A DNA stretch of 64,000 nucleotides from Centipeda artemidis DSM 19719 (GTDB lineage: Bacteria; Bacillota; Negativicutes; Selenomonadales; Selenomonadaceae), in the NCBI RefSeq assembly GCF_000426665.1, contig NZ_AUFU01000008.1:48493-112492 (forward strand), read 5' to 3'. The position numbers were made by a program, and so were the translations under genes. Every line of letters begins with the position of its first letter. Positions within the stretch are counted from its first letter, which is position 1. The notes beneath the pieces were generated by a model. It had not been told where the DNA came from, ran no database searches, and was given only the letters and a program-made list of their open reading frames with translations. This document shows, piece by piece, positions 17,258-26,004 of the stretch.

Positions 17258-18208
17258 TTATTTCAGAGCGTCGCCGAGCTGCGCGTTGACTTCGCGTGCC
17301 GCGACAACACTCTCGTCGAACTTCGCCTTCTCTTCGCCCTCGAGCTTGACGTCGACAACCTTTTCGAAGCCGTCCTTGCCGAGCACGATGGGAACGCCGA
17401 CGCAGAGTTCTTTCTCGCCGTATTCCCCTTCGAGGTAGACACAACAGGGAATGACCTTCTTCGCATCAAGCGCGATCGCCTCGACGAGTGCGGCCGCCGA
17501 TGCGCCGGGCGCATACCATGCGGACGTGCCGAGCAGCCCCGTCAGCGTTGCACCGCCGACCTTCGTCTTTTGCACAACGTCGTCGAGTACTTGCTTCGAG
17601 AGGAGCTGCGTCACGGGGATGCCGCGGAGCGTCGCAATGCTGACGAGCGGAACCATCGTCTTGTCGTTGTGACCGCCGATGACCATACCGTCGACGTCCG
17701 TCGGCGTCGCGGGATGTCCCGCCTTGTTGAGCGCTTCCGACAGATAATAGCGGAACCGGCTGCTGTCGAGCATACCGCCCATGCCGATGACGCGGTTGCG
17801 CGGGAGCCCCGTAGCTTTCAGCGTAAGATAGGTCATCGCATCCATCGGGTTCGAGATGATGATAAAGATCGCATTCGGGGAATGTTTCAGCGCCTCTCCG
17901 ACAACGCTCTTGACGATCTTTGCATTGACGCCGACCAGTTCCTCACGCGTCATGCCCGGCTTGCGCGGGAGACCGGACGTCACAACAACCACATCCGAAC
18001 CTGCCGTTGCCGCATAGTCGTTCGTCACGCCGCGCACCGTCGTATCATATCCAAGGGCATGTGCCGACTGCATCATGTCCATTGCCTTACCTTCGGAGAC
18101 GCCTTCCTTGATGTCGATGAGGACAATTTCACTTGCAAACTTCTTGATCGCGAGGACATTTGCTACCGTAGCGCCAACGTTGCCGGCACCAACCACAGTG
18201 ATTTTCAT
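17258..18208 (-). CDS. mdh: Malate dehydrogenase (LDH-like, NAD-dependent)
   Basis: Interconverts malate and oxaloacetate. It begins MKITVVGAGNVGATVANVLA with a Rossmann GAGNVGA at 7-13. VLIDIKEGVSEGKAMDM gives the NAD-selecting acidic residue. GLPRKPGMTRE carries the substrate arginines seen in malate rather than lactate enzymes, and MVIGGHNDKTMVPL carries the catalytic histidine. At 316 residues it belongs to the short LDH-like class. A strong promoter with an upstream operator-like palindrome precedes it. Confidence 0.95.
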   Translation of the reverse strand: MKITVVGAGNVGATVANVLAIKKFASEIVLIDIKEGVSEGKAMDMMQSAHALGYDTTVRGVTNDYAATAGSDVVVVTSGLPRKPGMTREELVGVNAKIVKSVVGEALKHSPNAIFIIISNPMDAMTYLTLKATGLPRNRVIGMGGMLDSSRFRYYLSEALNKAGHPATPTDVDGMVIGGHNDKTMVPLVSIATLRGIPVTQLLSKQVLDDVVQKTKVGGATLTGLLGTSAWYAPGASAAALVEAIALDAKKVIPCCVYLEGEYGEKELCVGVPIVLGKDGFEKVVDVKLEGEEKAKFDESVVAAREVNAQLGDALK

Positions 18209-18306
18209 AAGTATTTCCTCCTTAAGAAAGTACTCCTGCCGCCCATTTCATCAATAAGCGACATGATATAGAATGGACTATAATAATAGACATCATCTAT
18301 TGAAAT

Positions 18307-18359
18307 ATTATAGCATTCTCATTCAGAAAAATCAATTATATTTGTGAAATTATTCACGA
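18307..18359 (-). promoter_or_regulatory. mdh promoter with a Rex/CRP-like operator
   Basis: Minus strand: TTGATT (18330-18335), 17-base spacer, TATAAT (18307-18312). Six bases upstream of the -35 lies the inverted repeat at 18342-18359, TTGTGAA-N4-TTCACGA, one mismatch from the Firmicutes Rex consensus TTGTGAAN4TTCACAA. The same sequence also fits the CRP pattern TGTGAN6TCACA at nine of ten positions. The regulator is therefore undecided. Confidence 0.75.
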
Positions 18360-18371
18360 AAATTACCCTAG

Positions 18372-18405
18372 ATAATAAAAAACGGAGCAAGAACATACTG
18401 CTCCG
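18372..18405 (-). terminator. Rho-independent terminator after the restriction-helicase gene
   Basis: The perfect stem CGGAGCA/TGCTCCG (18399-18405 and 18383-18389) is followed on the minus strand by TTTTTTATTATC. It lies seven bases past the stop codon and closes the accessory restriction module before the mdh promoter. Confidence 0.88.
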
Positions 18406-18411
18406 CCCGGT

Positions 18412-21400
18412 TCATCCAAAACATTTTTCGACCAGATCCGCGAGTTTCCCCTCCTTCGACGCCTGCGCCGCATCCGCCTCGACGAAATGCTGCGTCTCAT
18501 CTTTTAGCATCTTGTCAAACCCGAGAATATAATTCGTCGCAATCAGATAGATGATCCGCGTCGGCGCCATCCCGTACACCTGATGCTGCAATATATGCCG
18601 AATGCGCGCCTTGTCATCCGGATATAGCTCCTTCATGCGCTGCGAGCGGAAGAGCCGCTTCACGACCTCCGTGATATACAGCCCCGACTTCATGTAGAGA
18701 TCGGCGAACGTCGCCTCCGGATTGTCAAAGCATCCGGGATTGTTCTCCTCTAGCGCATCCGCCATCTGCACGACGACGCGCCGCGGCGTGAAGATCTGAT
18801 TCGTCTTTTGCGGCGGGATATAATCGAAAATATCCTCCGTCTGCGTCTCGTCAAAATAATCCGCGAGTTCTTCCTTTTTCTTCAGAAATTCCCGAACAGC
18901 GTCGTTGAATACGGTTTCGTCAAATAGATGCCCGGCAAAGCGCTCTGTCTCCCCCGTCTCCGGATTCACATAGTCGCCGCCGTCGCGCAGGAAACGAAAA
19001 TCCTCCTCCGTAATTCCCGTGACCTCGGCGAATACATCGTCCTCCGTATAATCGTCAATATTTTGCAGCGTGAGATTCTCATCTCCATATGCCATGATAA
19101 AGCTCGGAATCGTCCGTGCAAAACCGCGTAAATGCGCACGCACGCTGTCTTCGGCGGATTTTTTCACCGCCTCCGCCCTGTCCCGCTCCATCCGTTCGAT
19201 CAATTCCTGCGGCTTTTGCGCGATCGTCTCCTTCACAACCGTCTGCACCGCATCCTTGAACTCTTGCAGCGCCTCTTCGATCCCCGTGTGATACGCCGCA
19301 TCGGCGGCATCCGTCTCCGCCTGTGTCTCAGCCGTTCGACGCTTCTCATTGAGCTGTGCCGTAACGATATTTGTCTTCCGGTTGTAGTCCGCACGGATGC
19401 GGTCGATGCTGCGTTCGACGTCGCTCTCCACTTGGCGCTCCACTTTTTTCAGCGCGCCTTTTTTTACCGCATAGGCATCTGCGAGTGGCGCAACAACGCG
19501 CTCCTTGAGCTGTGCCTTCATCGCCTCCGCGAGCTTGTCCACCGTTTGATTCACGACGGCATAGTCGTTCTCCGCTTCCGCGAGTTCGCCCATCTCGACG
19601 GAACATTGCTCCTCCAGCTCCGCATAAATCTTCTTGCCGAAAATATCCTGCGTCTTTCCGATGACGATCTCGCCCGGAACCTCTACCGCACCGTCCGCAT
19701 CCACGGACACCTCCGACAAACGCTCTAATCCGACTTGCCCCTTCCTTTTCGGCTCTTCCTGCGCGGGGGCGAGCTTTTCTACAATCTCCTTCACGATCCC
19801 CGGGGCGCCGAACACATTGGCAATGTTCTGAAAGAGGAAATTCGACATAAAACCGCGCCGTACAACCTCCTCGCTCTTCAATTTACGCGGGATCGAGAGC
19901 ACCTGCGCGGCGTCCAGCTCCACCATGCGCCCCTCGTCGTCCTCGCCGAGCACGGGGAAGAAGTTCAGCAAACGGCGTATATTTTCCTTCCGATCATCGC
20001 TCGTTCCCCCGCCGTCCGCCGTGCGGGGCGACAGATTATTCGCAAATGCATCAAAGATGATGAGCGTCCGCGCGGGATCAAAGTCGAATACATACGCCGT
20101 CTCTTTGCACAGGCGACATCCGTTTTTCGTCATGACGCAGGGATTTTGCGCGCGGAACGCCGCCTGCATATAGGACGAAGCGCTTTGCAGATTGCACAGC
20201 ATCAGCACGCCGCTCCACTCCGGAATCGTAACGCCCACCGTCAACTGCCCCACGCTCAGTGTGATCGTCTTATCGTGGTCGCGAATGGCATCCTTTACGC
20301 GGTCAAACGTAGCCGTGCTCTCGTCATCCGACTCGATGATCCCATCTCCCGCCGCCAGTACGACCTCGTAATCACAAAAGACAGGGTCTTCCTTGAGGAG
20401 CTTCGCGAGCGCCTTCGCGCTCGCCACACGATTCAGCAGCCATAGCGTGTGGCACAGCTCGTCCCGCAATTCCTGTGTCGAGTACGGATATTTCTCATTC
20501 GTTACGAGCGCCCGGAGGAACTTCTTGACCTCCTCCTCGTGAACAAAACGCTTTGCCTCATTCGTGGCAAAGAATTCATTGAGATCGAACGCATAATCGA
20601 CACGCTCGTCCTCCCCCGAGAGGTCAATCCCGCGCGCCGCTTCCTCAGCGATCATCGGCGAGAGACGATAGGTATACATCGCCATGCGCGGCAAACGTTC
20701 GTACGGATTGTATTCCTCGCCCTTCCATGCCTCCTTTGCCGCCTGCTCGTCCGCATACGACCAGTTAAAAATCTGCGCCGCCGTGAATTGATCGCTCGCG
20801 AGCGCCTTGAACGGCGTCCCCGAAAGATAGAGCGTATACTTACGGTTAATAAACTCAAACGCCCGATCCGTGCGGAAGGTATCGACGCCCTCCTGCGCCT
20901 CATCCACAATGAGAAGGTCAAACGTCAAATCGCTGATCCATTTGAGCTTATCATGTTCCCCGCCAAAATAAATAGAGCCTTTGATCCCCTGCAGGGATTC
21001 AAACGCCACCATACACGCGGGCGCATCGTCCTCATCATCGAGACGATTCATATACTGTGCGCGCGAGAGTACGCCGGGCTTTCCCGCGAGCGCCGCCGTG
21101 TCCGAGACAAAGAAGTAATGATCGCGCCATCCGAAAAACGTGCGAAAATCATCCGCCCACGAGTTTGCAATACTCGGACGATTCGTCACGACAAGGACGT
21201 TTGTCAGCTTCATGCGGCGAACGAGGTCATAGGCAGTCAGCGTCTTGCCAAAGCGAGGTTTCGCATTCCACAGGAATTTACTGCCGCCGCCGTGGAAATA
21301 CGCCGCCGTCATCCGTACCGCCTCCGCCTGCTCGGCGCGCAGCGTATAGTCGCGGCGTTCCGCAGCGACCGCCTGTTTGCGCGTGGCAAAACGGTTGAAG

Positions 21401-21720
21401 TGGAGCTGCAAGGTGTCTCCGTCCGCGTGAAACCACTCCGTCCCCGGCTCACGCTCCACATCAATTTGTTCGAGATAATCATGGAAATGACGATCTGTAA
21501 AATATTCGCCCGAGCCGTCCTTGAATATTGCGTTGTCCGTCCACGCGATTTCCCATCGGATATTTGCCGTATGCGTCTGCTGTGCGATGCGCTGCACGAC
21601 GGACTGCCGCTCCGTATAGCCGACCTTCGTCCAGCCGTCATGATAGGGAATCCCCGGCGTATTATAGGCGTAGATCATCGGCACAACACGCCGGAAACTT
21701 TGAATCTGCACCGCCATCAT
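18412..21720 (-). CDS. Restriction-type fusion: GIY-YIG-like domain, DEAD/DEAH helicase and partial methyltransferase
   Basis: A 1102-residue multidomain protein, probably the DNA-cleaving and translocating subunit of a restriction system. Residues about 15-90 resemble GIY-YIG/T5orf172 nucleases (MIYAYNTPG, then WTKVGYTE). Residues about 125-530 form a superfamily-2 helicase: motif I PRFGKT (155-160), motif II DEAQ (273-276), motif III SGTPF (300-304), and an AFRAQNP segment at motif VI (521-527). Residues 700-870 are charged and probably coiled. Residues about 974-1070 resemble the front half of an N6-adenine methyltransferase (QIFTPRRVVVQMADAL, DLYMKSGLYITE) without an NPPY motif. Its ATG overlaps the stop of the upstream methyltransferase. 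The domain architecture is visible in the sequence; the nuclease role is inferred. Confidence 0.8.
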   Translation of the reverse strand: MMAVQIQSFRRVVPMIYAYNTPGIPYHDGWTKVGYTERQSVVQRIAQQTHTANIRWEIAWTDNAIFKDGSGEYFTDRHFHDYLEQIDVEREPGTEWFHADGDTLQLHFNRFATRKQAVAAERRDYTLRAEQAEAVRMTAAYFHGGGSKFLWNAKPRFGKTLTAYDLVRRMKLTNVLVVTNRPSIANSWADDFRTFFGWRDHYFFVSDTAALAGKPGVLSRAQYMNRLDDEDDAPACMVAFESLQGIKGSIYFGGEHDKLKWISDLTFDLLIVDEAQEGVDTFRTDRAFEFINRKYTLYLSGTPFKALASDQFTAAQIFNWSYADEQAAKEAWKGEEYNPYERLPRMAMYTYRLSPMIAEEAARGIDLSGEDERVDYAFDLNEFFATNEAKRFVHEEEVKKFLRALVTNEKYPYSTQELRDELCHTLWLLNRVASAKALAKLLKEDPVFCDYEVVLAAGDGIIESDDESTATFDRVKDAIRDHDKTITLSVGQLTVGVTIPEWSGVLMLCNLQSASSYMQAAFRAQNPCVMTKNGCRLCKETAYVFDFDPARTLIIFDAFANNLSPRTADGGGTSDDRKENIRRLLNFFPVLGEDDEGRMVELDAAQVLSIPRKLKSEEVVRRGFMSNFLFQNIANVFGAPGIVKEIVEKLAPAQEEPKRKGQVGLERLSEVSVDADGAVEVPGEIVIGKTQDIFGKKIYAELEEQCSVEMGELAEAENDYAVVNQTVDKLAEAMKAQLKERVVAPLADAYAVKKGALKKVERQVESDVERSIDRIRADYNRKTNIVTAQLNEKRRTAETQAETDAADAAYHTGIEEALQEFKDAVQTVVKETIAQKPQELIERMERDRAEAVKKSAEDSVRAHLRGFARTIPSFIMAYGDENLTLQNIDDYTEDDVFAEVTGITEEDFRFLRDGGDYVNPETGETERFAGHLFDETVFNDAVREFLKKKEELADYFDETQTEDIFDYIPPQKTNQIFTPRRVVVQMADALEENNPGCFDNPEATFADLYMKSGLYITEVVKRLFRSQRMKELYPDDKARIRHILQHQVYGMAPTRIIYLIATNYILGFDKMLKDETQHFVEADAAQASKEGKLADLVEKCFG

Positions 21721-23657
21721 GCCATCTCCTTCACATGCGACTCGATAAATAGGGCCTCTTCCTCCGTCAGCCCGTACTTCGCATAGAGCTGCTTATCGAT
21801 CTCCGCCACGGATACCGACCAGTCAATATCCGAGGCGGACGTAAAATCTTGCAGAGGGACGTATTTCCATTTTTCGGGTGTTAAATCCTGTGTAGTTTTC
21901 AAAACACCTAGCAAAGATCTAGCAAATTTGGACTTGATATACTTAATAACCGCCTTTATCTCAGTTTCCATATCGAACATTCCAATGCTCAAAAATGTTT
22001 CTGTTGCGCCTATCCCCGGCTCTGCTGTAATAGGCGATGTTAGAACTTCACCAAAACGCCCTGTTCCGTTTGCTTTTGGAATAAACACTTTATATTTATC
22101 AAGATTTTTTACCTTACTAACATAATCTCTGCGTAAATACTTATACACACGCTCATTATTTTCTCTTCCAAGAATCCGAATATAGCTCTTTCCGTCTGTC
22201 GGCTCCTCCTCGAAGAAAATCTGCGGCAAGCGGTCAAAAATATTCGTCGACATATCGTAGGCATGACCTTTGCTTAATTGCCGGATTGCTTCCGGATGAT
22301 CTTTATGCATCGCGTCCGTCAGCCTGTATGCCGTTCGTGTCACAACAATATCGCTCATGCTTTTGAAATCAGCGGCGTTCATGACCTTATGCAAAATATC
22401 ATTCAGTTCGCCGTACTTTGTAAATACTTCAATCGCGCCAAAGTCTCGGCTCCGGTCGCGATACGAGATCGCAACACCTCCTTTAATATCCGTATTGGGG
22501 AATATCTTGCTTGCATCCGCTTCATAGTGCAGAATCTTAAAATGCGCATCGTTTAATATCTTTTGGTTCCACGCCTTCGGCGTACTTCCCGCATTGAACA
22601 GGAATCTTGCGGGATGAATCAGCTCGACGACATTGGCAACTTCATAGGACGCATCCATGAACTCATGATAAATCGGCGGCGCAAAGCCCTTGTTCTCCCC
22701 GAGCGTCTCATCCTGATACGGCGGATTCCCGATCACAAAGTCGAACTTCATATTCCTTCCTCCTGTATTTGCCCTGCGATATTCTAAACTGTTGACGCGC
22801 CGCCAATCATAAACACGGCAATACGGCTGTAGATTTCTACACGCGGTATCGGGCAGATCGAAAAGCCCGCCTTGCACGGCATATCCCGTCGATTCCGCAT
22901 AGGGGATCGTTCCCGTCAGTCCGTCCATCTGCCATAAATTCCACACAATCGTCTTGATGCATACACGATACTCCCGCTCGTGCGGCTTTCGCTTCCACCG
23001 TGCATAGAGATATTCTTCGAACGTCATCAAAAGATTCACGCGTGCGATCAGCAGGTTGTCCCCCTGAAACTCGTATCCGTATGTCGCCTGAAACGCCCGC
23101 AGCGCCCATTTCATCCATTCGTCTTCGCCTTCAGTGTTTTCATTCACGATGCGCAGCTTGCGATCGAGTATCCCGTGACGCTCCTCAAGGGGGATGACCT
23201 CACCCGTTGAGACGTCATAGCGCTGCACGAGATACGGCGCCTCGCCGCAGGTGATCTCCAGTCGCCGCGCATCGACATAATGCTGCCATTTACGCCGTTT
23301 TGGGAACACAACTCGCGCCGCATCCAAAAAGGGATCGTCCCCGTCAAAATATGCCGCATCCGCCGCCCCGACCATGCGCTTGCAGATGCCGGGCGGCGTA
23401 AAGACCTCCGCGTGCTTGCGTGTGCGCGCCGACTGTTCCTCCATCGCCTTGCGTGCCCGCGTCTTGATGACATCCGACTGCGCCCCCGTCATCAGCGACG
23501 GCAGCATCTCCTCGTCACACCGATATGCATCGCCGCGCGCACGATAGGCATCGGTTGCCCATATGATATTGCCGCGCGTCGTCTTATCCGCAAGGAGATT
23601 ATTCAAACACCCCATCGCATGAAGGCGCAGAATCTCATCCTGTATCCCAACAATCAA
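21717..23657 (-). CDS. Eco57I-type N6-adenine DNA methyltransferase
   Basis: The modification partner of the downstream helicase-nuclease. It is 646 residues, with motif X-like EVFTPPGICKRMV (84-96), a motif I-like LEITCGEAPYL (133-143), and catalytic motif IV NPPYQD at 311-316. The region after about 330 probably recognises the target. The start is TTG 23657, with AGGAGGAG eight bases ahead and no ATG in range. Codon use in the 3' half (about 21.9-22.7 kb) is visibly more AT-rich than the neighbours, consistent with horizontal acquisition. The recognition sequence cannot be read from the gene. Confidence 0.85.
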   Translation of the reverse strand: MIVGIQDEILRLHAMGCLNNLLADKTTRGNIIWATDAYRARGDAYRCDEEMLPSLMTGAQSDVIKTRARKAMEEQSARTRKHAEVFTPPGICKRMVGAADAAYFDGDDPFLDAARVVFPKRRKWQHYVDARRLEITCGEAPYLVQRYDVSTGEVIPLEERHGILDRKLRIVNENTEGEDEWMKWALRAFQATYGYEFQGDNLLIARVNLLMTFEEYLYARWKRKPHEREYRVCIKTIVWNLWQMDGLTGTIPYAESTGYAVQGGLFDLPDTACRNLQPYCRVYDWRRVNSLEYRRANTGGRNMKFDFVIGNPPYQDETLGENKGFAPPIYHEFMDASYEVANVVELIHPARFLFNAGSTPKAWNQKILNDAHFKILHYEADASKIFPNTDIKGGVAISYRDRSRDFGAIEVFTKYGELNDILHKVMNAADFKSMSDIVVTRTAYRLTDAMHKDHPEAIRQLSKGHAYDMSTNIFDRLPQIFFEEEPTDGKSYIRILGRENNERVYKYLRRDYVSKVKNLDKYKVFIPKANGTGRFGEVLTSPITAEPGIGATETFLSIGMFDMETEIKAVIKYIKSKFARSLLGVLKTTQDLTPEKWKYVPLQDFTSASDIDWSVSVAEIDKQLYAKYGLTEEEALFIESHVKEMA

Positions 23658-23723
23658 AAAGGCTCCTCCTCTTGTGACCTTGAGTGAGCAGCCTTTTTTG
23701 AGCGATTTTCTATTACAATATCG

Positions 23724-23855
23724 TGTAGTATATTATTTGTTTCAGTATCATCTATAGTTCAAGATATAAAACGAAAGATTTCGTTATAGAATATCCTCTC
23801 TTTTTGTAGTATTATAAACTCGAAACGAATAGTGACCGGCCTATAAAATACTACA
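23724..23855. repeat. AT-rich regulatory/recombination region with three TGTAGTAT repeats and a palindrome
   Basis: Between the methyltransferase and the recombinase, TGTAGTAT occurs at 23724-23731 and, extended to TGTAGTATT, at 23805-23813; the inverted copy AATACTACA is at 23847-23855. Between them lies the perfect palindrome ACGAAAGATTTCGT (23771-23784). The region is far more AT-rich than its surroundings. It could be a resolvase site for the adjacent serine recombinase, or an operator for the restriction genes. Confidence 0.6.
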
Positions 23856-23873
23856 CATTTATGCAAAAACGAT

Positions 23874-24482
23874 TTACAATTCTTCTCTTTTTCCATAGAT
23901 TGCCGCACGATAACGAAAGGTGGCAAGCGGCATATTGCACTCCTTTGCCGCTGCCGTCCCCGTTACTTTTGCGTTTTTCCAACGCAGATACACCTCGGGG
24001 AAGTTCTCCGGCAGCGGGCGGCGCGGTCTGCCGAATCGTACGCCCCGCGCCTTCGCCGCAGCAATTCCCTCCGCCTGCCGCTGCCTGATGTTGACACGCT
24101 CGCTCTCCGCCACAAAAGACAGCACCTGCAATACAATATCACTCAGGAACGTCCCCATCAGATCCTTTCCTCGCCTCGTATCGAGGAGCGGCATATCAAG
24201 CACCACAATGTCAATCGCTTTCTCTTTTGTCAAAATACGCCACTGCTGCAAAATCTCCGCATAGTTCCTGCCAAGTCGATCAATGCTCTTGATATACAGC
24301 ACATCGTCCCGCCCCAAACGCCGTAGCATCTTCCGATAGGCAGGGCGTTCAAAGTCCTTCCCGGACTGTTTGTCCACATAGATATTTTTCCGAAGAATCC
24401 CTAGCTCCTCAAGCGCTATCATCTGCCGTGCCTCATTTTGATCGCGGCTACTAACACGAACATATCCATAAACGCACCCCAT
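23874..24482 (-). CDS. Serine recombinase of the resolvase/invertase family
   Basis: A site-specific recombinase of 202 residues. The N-terminal catalytic domain has GYVRVSSRDQNEARQ, with nucleophile Ser11 in VRVS. It also has SGKDFERPAYRKML and IKSIDRLGRNYAEI, which supply the conserved arginines. The C-terminal ~60 residues hold a helix-turn-helix (KVTGTAAAKECNMPLATFRYR). The size matches small resolvases/invertases, not large serine integrases. The ATG at 24482 has AAGGAGG upstream. No inverted repeats bounding a transposon are obvious, so it is probably a resident of the accessory module, acting at the repeat region just downstream. Confidence 0.88.
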   Translation of the reverse strand: MGCVYGYVRVSSRDQNEARQMIALEELGILRKNIYVDKQSGKDFERPAYRKMLRRLGRDDVLYIKSIDRLGRNYAEILQQWRILTKEKAIDIVVLDMPLLDTRRGKDLMGTFLSDIVLQVLSFVAESERVNIRQRQAEGIAAAKARGVRFGRPRRPLPENFPEVYLRWKNAKVTGTAAAKECNMPLATFRYRAAIYGKREEL

Positions 24483-24623
24483 ATATCCTCCTTTATTTTC
24501 TCATAAATAACGTCGGTATCATTATAAGACTTTTTATCCTTCCCTTGGTAGATTATGCTGTTTCTTACGCCTAAGAGAGGATTGTCAGAAATACCAGGCA
24601 ACACGATACGAAGACAACAAAAA

Positions 24624-24661
24624 TCCCCATCCCCGGCATAGTAAAATGTAGGGGATGGGGA
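24624..24661 (-). terminator. Orphan perfect hairpin, terminator-like on the minus strand
   Basis: TCCCCATCCCC (24624-24634) and GGGGATGGGGA (24651-24661) form an 11-bp perfect stem with a 16-base loop. On the minus strand it is followed by TTTTTGTTGT, as in an intrinsic terminator. No minus-strand gene lies upstream of it; the next gene to the right runs the other way. It may stop antisense transcription from the tmcAL side or end an unseen small RNA. Confidence 0.5.
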
Positions 24662-24689
24662 ATCCTGTATGAGGATTATGAAGGTGTTA

Positions 24690-24718
24690 TAGACATACCA
24701 ATTCATTTTTGTTAAACT
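24690..24718 (+). promoter_or_regulatory. Possible promoter of tmcAL
   Basis: TAGACA (24690-24695) is separated by 17 bases from TAAACT (24713-24718), about 30 bases before the start codon. The -35 matches five of six consensus positions, the -10 four of six. This is the only plausible promoter seen for the two plus-strand genes. Confidence 0.4.
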
Positions 24719-24748
24719 ATAAATTAAGTTATGGAAGGGAGGAATGTC

Positions 24749-25999
24749 ATGCGCGCCATCGGCATTATCGCCGAATACAATCCCTTTCATCATGGACATC
24801 GCTATCAGCTAACGGAGCTGCACCGTATGTTCCCTTCATCAGATGGGATTATCATCGCTATGAGCGGCAGTTTTTCCCAGCGCGGCACACCGTGTATACT
24901 CGATAAATGGACACGGGCACGGCATGCCGTCGAGGGCGGCGCCGATCTTGTTCTCGAACTGCCCTTTGTCTTTTCCTGTCGAAGCGCGCAGGACTTCGCA
25001 CGCGGCGGGGTGTCCCTGCTTGCAGCGCTCGGTATCGTCGAACGCCTTGCTTTCGGCACCGAGACACACGACATTGCGCCGTTAAAGTACATCGCTGCGT
25101 CGATTGATACGCCGGTCGTTCAGGGACGTCTGCATTCCTACATAAGTGCAGGCGATTCCTATGCCGCAGCTCTGTCACGTGCTGCAGCCGATAAAAGTAT
25201 CCCCGAAGAAATGCTGCGTTTACCAAATAACATCCTTGCCATAGAGTATTTACGTGCCCTTTGCCGGAGTACTTTCGAAATTTCCCCCATTGCCATCCCG
25301 CGCAACACAGCAAGCCATAACGATACCGCACTCTATCCGGGTATTACAAGTGCATCCTCGATTCGCAGTGCGCTCTATGAGAGTATACCACCGTGGGGCC
25401 GACTCGCCGACAGCGTCCCCCCCTCGGTATACACCGATCTTCGTACAGTGTACGAGACAAAGCTCCCCAACGAAAATAAGCTGCTCTCACTCTTGCGCTA
25501 CACCCTCCTCACATCGAGTAACAGTGAACGGGAGGAGATCCTCGGTGTTACAGAAGGGATCGAAAATCGTCTGATCCGCACACTCCAAAAAGTGAACGAC
25601 TATGACGACCTTCTCACGGCTGCGGCAACAAAACGCTATACACGCAGCCGCATTGCCCGTCTTATCCTCCATCTCCTGATCAAATTCAAAAAGGCGCAGG
25701 CAACACGTTTTGATACCCATGGAGCGACCTATATTCGCCCGCTCGCTTTCAATGTACGTGGACAAGAGCTGCTGCGTGCAATCAAAGAGCATACACACCT
25801 CCCCATTATCACACGAACGGCAAAGTTTTTAACCTCAAACAACCGATCATTTTCGGGACGGCTCTCTCTCCTGCAAGAGATGCTTGCTTTTGATACGTTG
25901 GCAACAGATCTTCGTCTGCTGACAGTGCTTCAACATACAAATCAAACTTCGGATTTCATCACGCCGCCATGCGTGATTCTCTCTACACCGAAAGGATGA
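24749..25999 (+). CDS. tmcAL: tRNA(Met) cytidine acetate ligase TmcAL
   Basis: Adds acetate, through acetyl-adenylate chemistry, to the wobble cytidine of elongator tRNA-Met in Firmicutes (YlbM family). The 416-residue product begins MRAIGIIAEYNPFHHGH with the nucleotidyltransferase HxGH motif at 14-17, followed by MSGSFSQRGTPCI and the LPFVFSCRSAQDFARGGV region. The ATG at 24749 has GGGAGG upstream; the ATG six codons earlier overlaps that site. It is one of only two genes on the plus strand, and its stop overlaps the start region of the following gene. Confidence 0.92.
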   Translation: MRAIGIIAEYNPFHHGHRYQLTELHRMFPSSDGIIIAMSGSFSQRGTPCILDKWTRARHAVEGGADLVLELPFVFSCRSAQDFARGGVSLLAALGIVERLAFGTETHDIAPLKYIAASIDTPVVQGRLHSYISAGDSYAAALSRAAADKSIPEEMLRLPNNILAIEYLRALCRSTFEISPIAIPRNTASHNDTALYPGITSASSIRSALYESIPPWGRLADSVPPSVYTDLRTVYETKLPNENKLLSLLRYTLLTSSNSEREEILGVTEGIENRLIRTLQKVNDYDDLLTAAATKRYTRSRIARLILHLLIKFKKAQATRFDTHGATYIRPLAFNVRGQELLRAIKEHTHLPIITRTAKFLTSNNRSFSGRLSLLQEMLAFDTLATDLRLLTVLQHTNQTSDFITPPCVILSTPKG

Positions 26000-26004
26000 A
26001 TATC

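Noticed and set aside
20449..21786. 445-codon plus-strand open frame opposite the restriction helicase
   Set aside because: Mirror of helicase codons, Arg/Ile/Leu-rich, no start signal and no known motif.
23874..24482. Complete transposon or insertion sequence around the serine recombinase
   Set aside because: No transposase, terminal inverted repeats or target-site duplications could be seen around the module.
24419..24799. 126-codon minus-strand open frame between the recombinase and tmcAL
   Set aside because: Overlaps both well-supported genes and spans the orphan hairpin; no ribosome-binding site or domain.
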